From the NCBI RefSeq assembly GCF_011303555.1, contig NZ_CP049868.1, positions 2,356,001-2,420,000 of the forward strand: a DNA stretch of 64,000 nucleotides, read 5' to 3'. The stretch's first letter is position 1, and each line of letters begins with the position of its first letter. The notes under the pieces are model-generated. The model saw only the letters and a program-made list of their open reading frames with translations, did no database searches and was not told the origin of the DNA. Positions 63,619 to 64,000 of this stretch are shown piece after piece. This stretch comes from Pedobacter sp. HDW13 (lineage in GTDB: Bacteria; Bacteroidota; Bacteroidia; Sphingobacteriales; Sphingobacteriaceae). Position numbers and translations under genes: made by a program.

Positions 63619-64000
63619 ATGATTTACATAACGAGAAAAGCATCATTTAACGCAGCACATAAGCTAGCCCGAACCGATTGGGATGATGATAAAAATAGTG
63701 AGGTTTATGGCAAGTGTGCTAACCCAAACTGGCACGGCCATAACTATTGGTTATACGTTACCGTTAAAGGCGAAGTTAATCCGGAAACGGGTTTCCTTGT
63801 CGATCTGAAGTGGTTAAAAGATGTAATGAATAATTATGTTGTAGATAAGGTTGACCATAAAAACTTAAACCTTGATGTCGATTTTATGAAGGGCAAACTG
63901 GCCTCAACCGAAAATCTGGCTATCGAAATCTGGAAACAGTTGTGGGCACCGATTGCCGAAAGCGGTGCAATTTTACATTGCGTAAAAATCTACGAAACTG
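63619..64000 (+). CDS. 6-pyruvoyl-tetrahydropterin synthase/QueD family, partial at right edge
   Basis: The first 127 codons or so of a QueD/PTPS-type enzyme, cut off by the window end. Zinc ligands are visible as His13 in KASFNAAHKLAR and the WHGHNYWLYVTVKGE pair. The FLVDLKWLKDVMN and VDHKNLNLDV (with catalytic-type His) and STENLAIEIWKQL segments confirm the family. QueD makes 6-carboxytetrahydropterin for queuosine; eukaryotic-type PTPS makes pterin cofactors. The exact reaction cannot be decided from the fragment. It diverges from mqnB. Confidence 0.9.
   Translation, partial: MIYITRKASFNAAHKLARTDWDDDKNSEVYGKCANPNWHGHNYWLYVTVKGEVNPETGFLVDLKWLKDVMNNYVVDKVDHKNLNLDVDFMKGKLASTENLAIEIWKQLWAPIAESGAILHCVKIYET

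Overview
The window looks like chromosomal DNA from a member of the Bacteroidota, most likely a Pedobacter-like Sphingobacteriaceae. This is judged from gene content and not from a database search. Supporting signs are a type IX secretion (T9SS) cargo protein with its PorP/SprF partner, Bacteroidota promoters of the TTTG-N19..21-TAnnTTTG type, scarce Shine-Dalgarno sequences, sigma/anti-sigma pairs with TonB-like C-termini, futalosine-pathway menaquinone genes, and the lptE-(TPR protein)-secG order. No tRNA, rRNA, CRISPR array, prophage or insertion sequence was recognised.

Layout. 1-6.8 kb: a broken Crp-type regulator, a small membrane protein, a serine hydrolase, a broken thioesterase, a DinB protein, a sensor kinase, gltX and a zinc metallopeptidase. 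6.9-13.9 kb: a six-gene signalling operon with two hybrid kinases, two stand-alone receivers, CheR and CheB, but no chemoreceptor. 14.1-19.4 kb (minus strand): DUF3137 and lemA, then two AsmA-like paralogues. 19.6-24.4 kb: miaB, a sigma-54 activator, lptE, a TPR-like gene and secG. 24.5-27.5 kb: a PhoR-like kinase and a phosphate transporter operon, each preceded by two TTAACA repeats with an 11 bp period. 27.8-32.6 kb: a sigma/anti-sigma pair, DUF4197, a propeller lipoprotein and a ketopantoate reductase-like gene. 32.8-35.6 kb: a sigma factor, three small membrane or secreted proteins, a glycosyltransferase remnant and an Hsp20. 35.9-43.1 kb: a DEAD-box helicase, dps, an AEC transporter, a C1 peptidase, L-serine dehydratase, an RDD protein and an MgtC-like protein. 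43.1-50.1 kb: porP/sprF and a T9SS-sorted PKD protein of about 1986 residues. 50.4-52.5 kb: groS-groL. 52.6-58.6 kb: a two-gene predicted DNA-metabolism pair, an HD hydrolase, an XRE regulator and a THUMP methyltransferase. 58.6-64 kb: a DUF3127 protein, an RprX/RprY-like two-component system, mqnD, mqnB and the start of a queD-like gene.

Three genes (Crp-like, thioesterase, giant T9SS protein) are each restored to a full, family-consistent frame by adding one base to a short G/C run. The shared pattern points to homopolymer undercalling in this sequence more than to three pseudogenes. The glycosyltransferase at 34.7 kb is different: its C-terminal two thirds are absent in every frame.

Several intergenic gaps carry dispersed repeats, including a 136 bp element with perfect 27 bp inverted ends at 53.44-53.57 kb. 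The most testable new proposals are the Pho-box-like phosphate regulon at 24.5-25.8 kb, the receptor-free CheR/CheB-hybrid kinase operon, and the sigma-factor/Hsp20 envelope-stress cluster.
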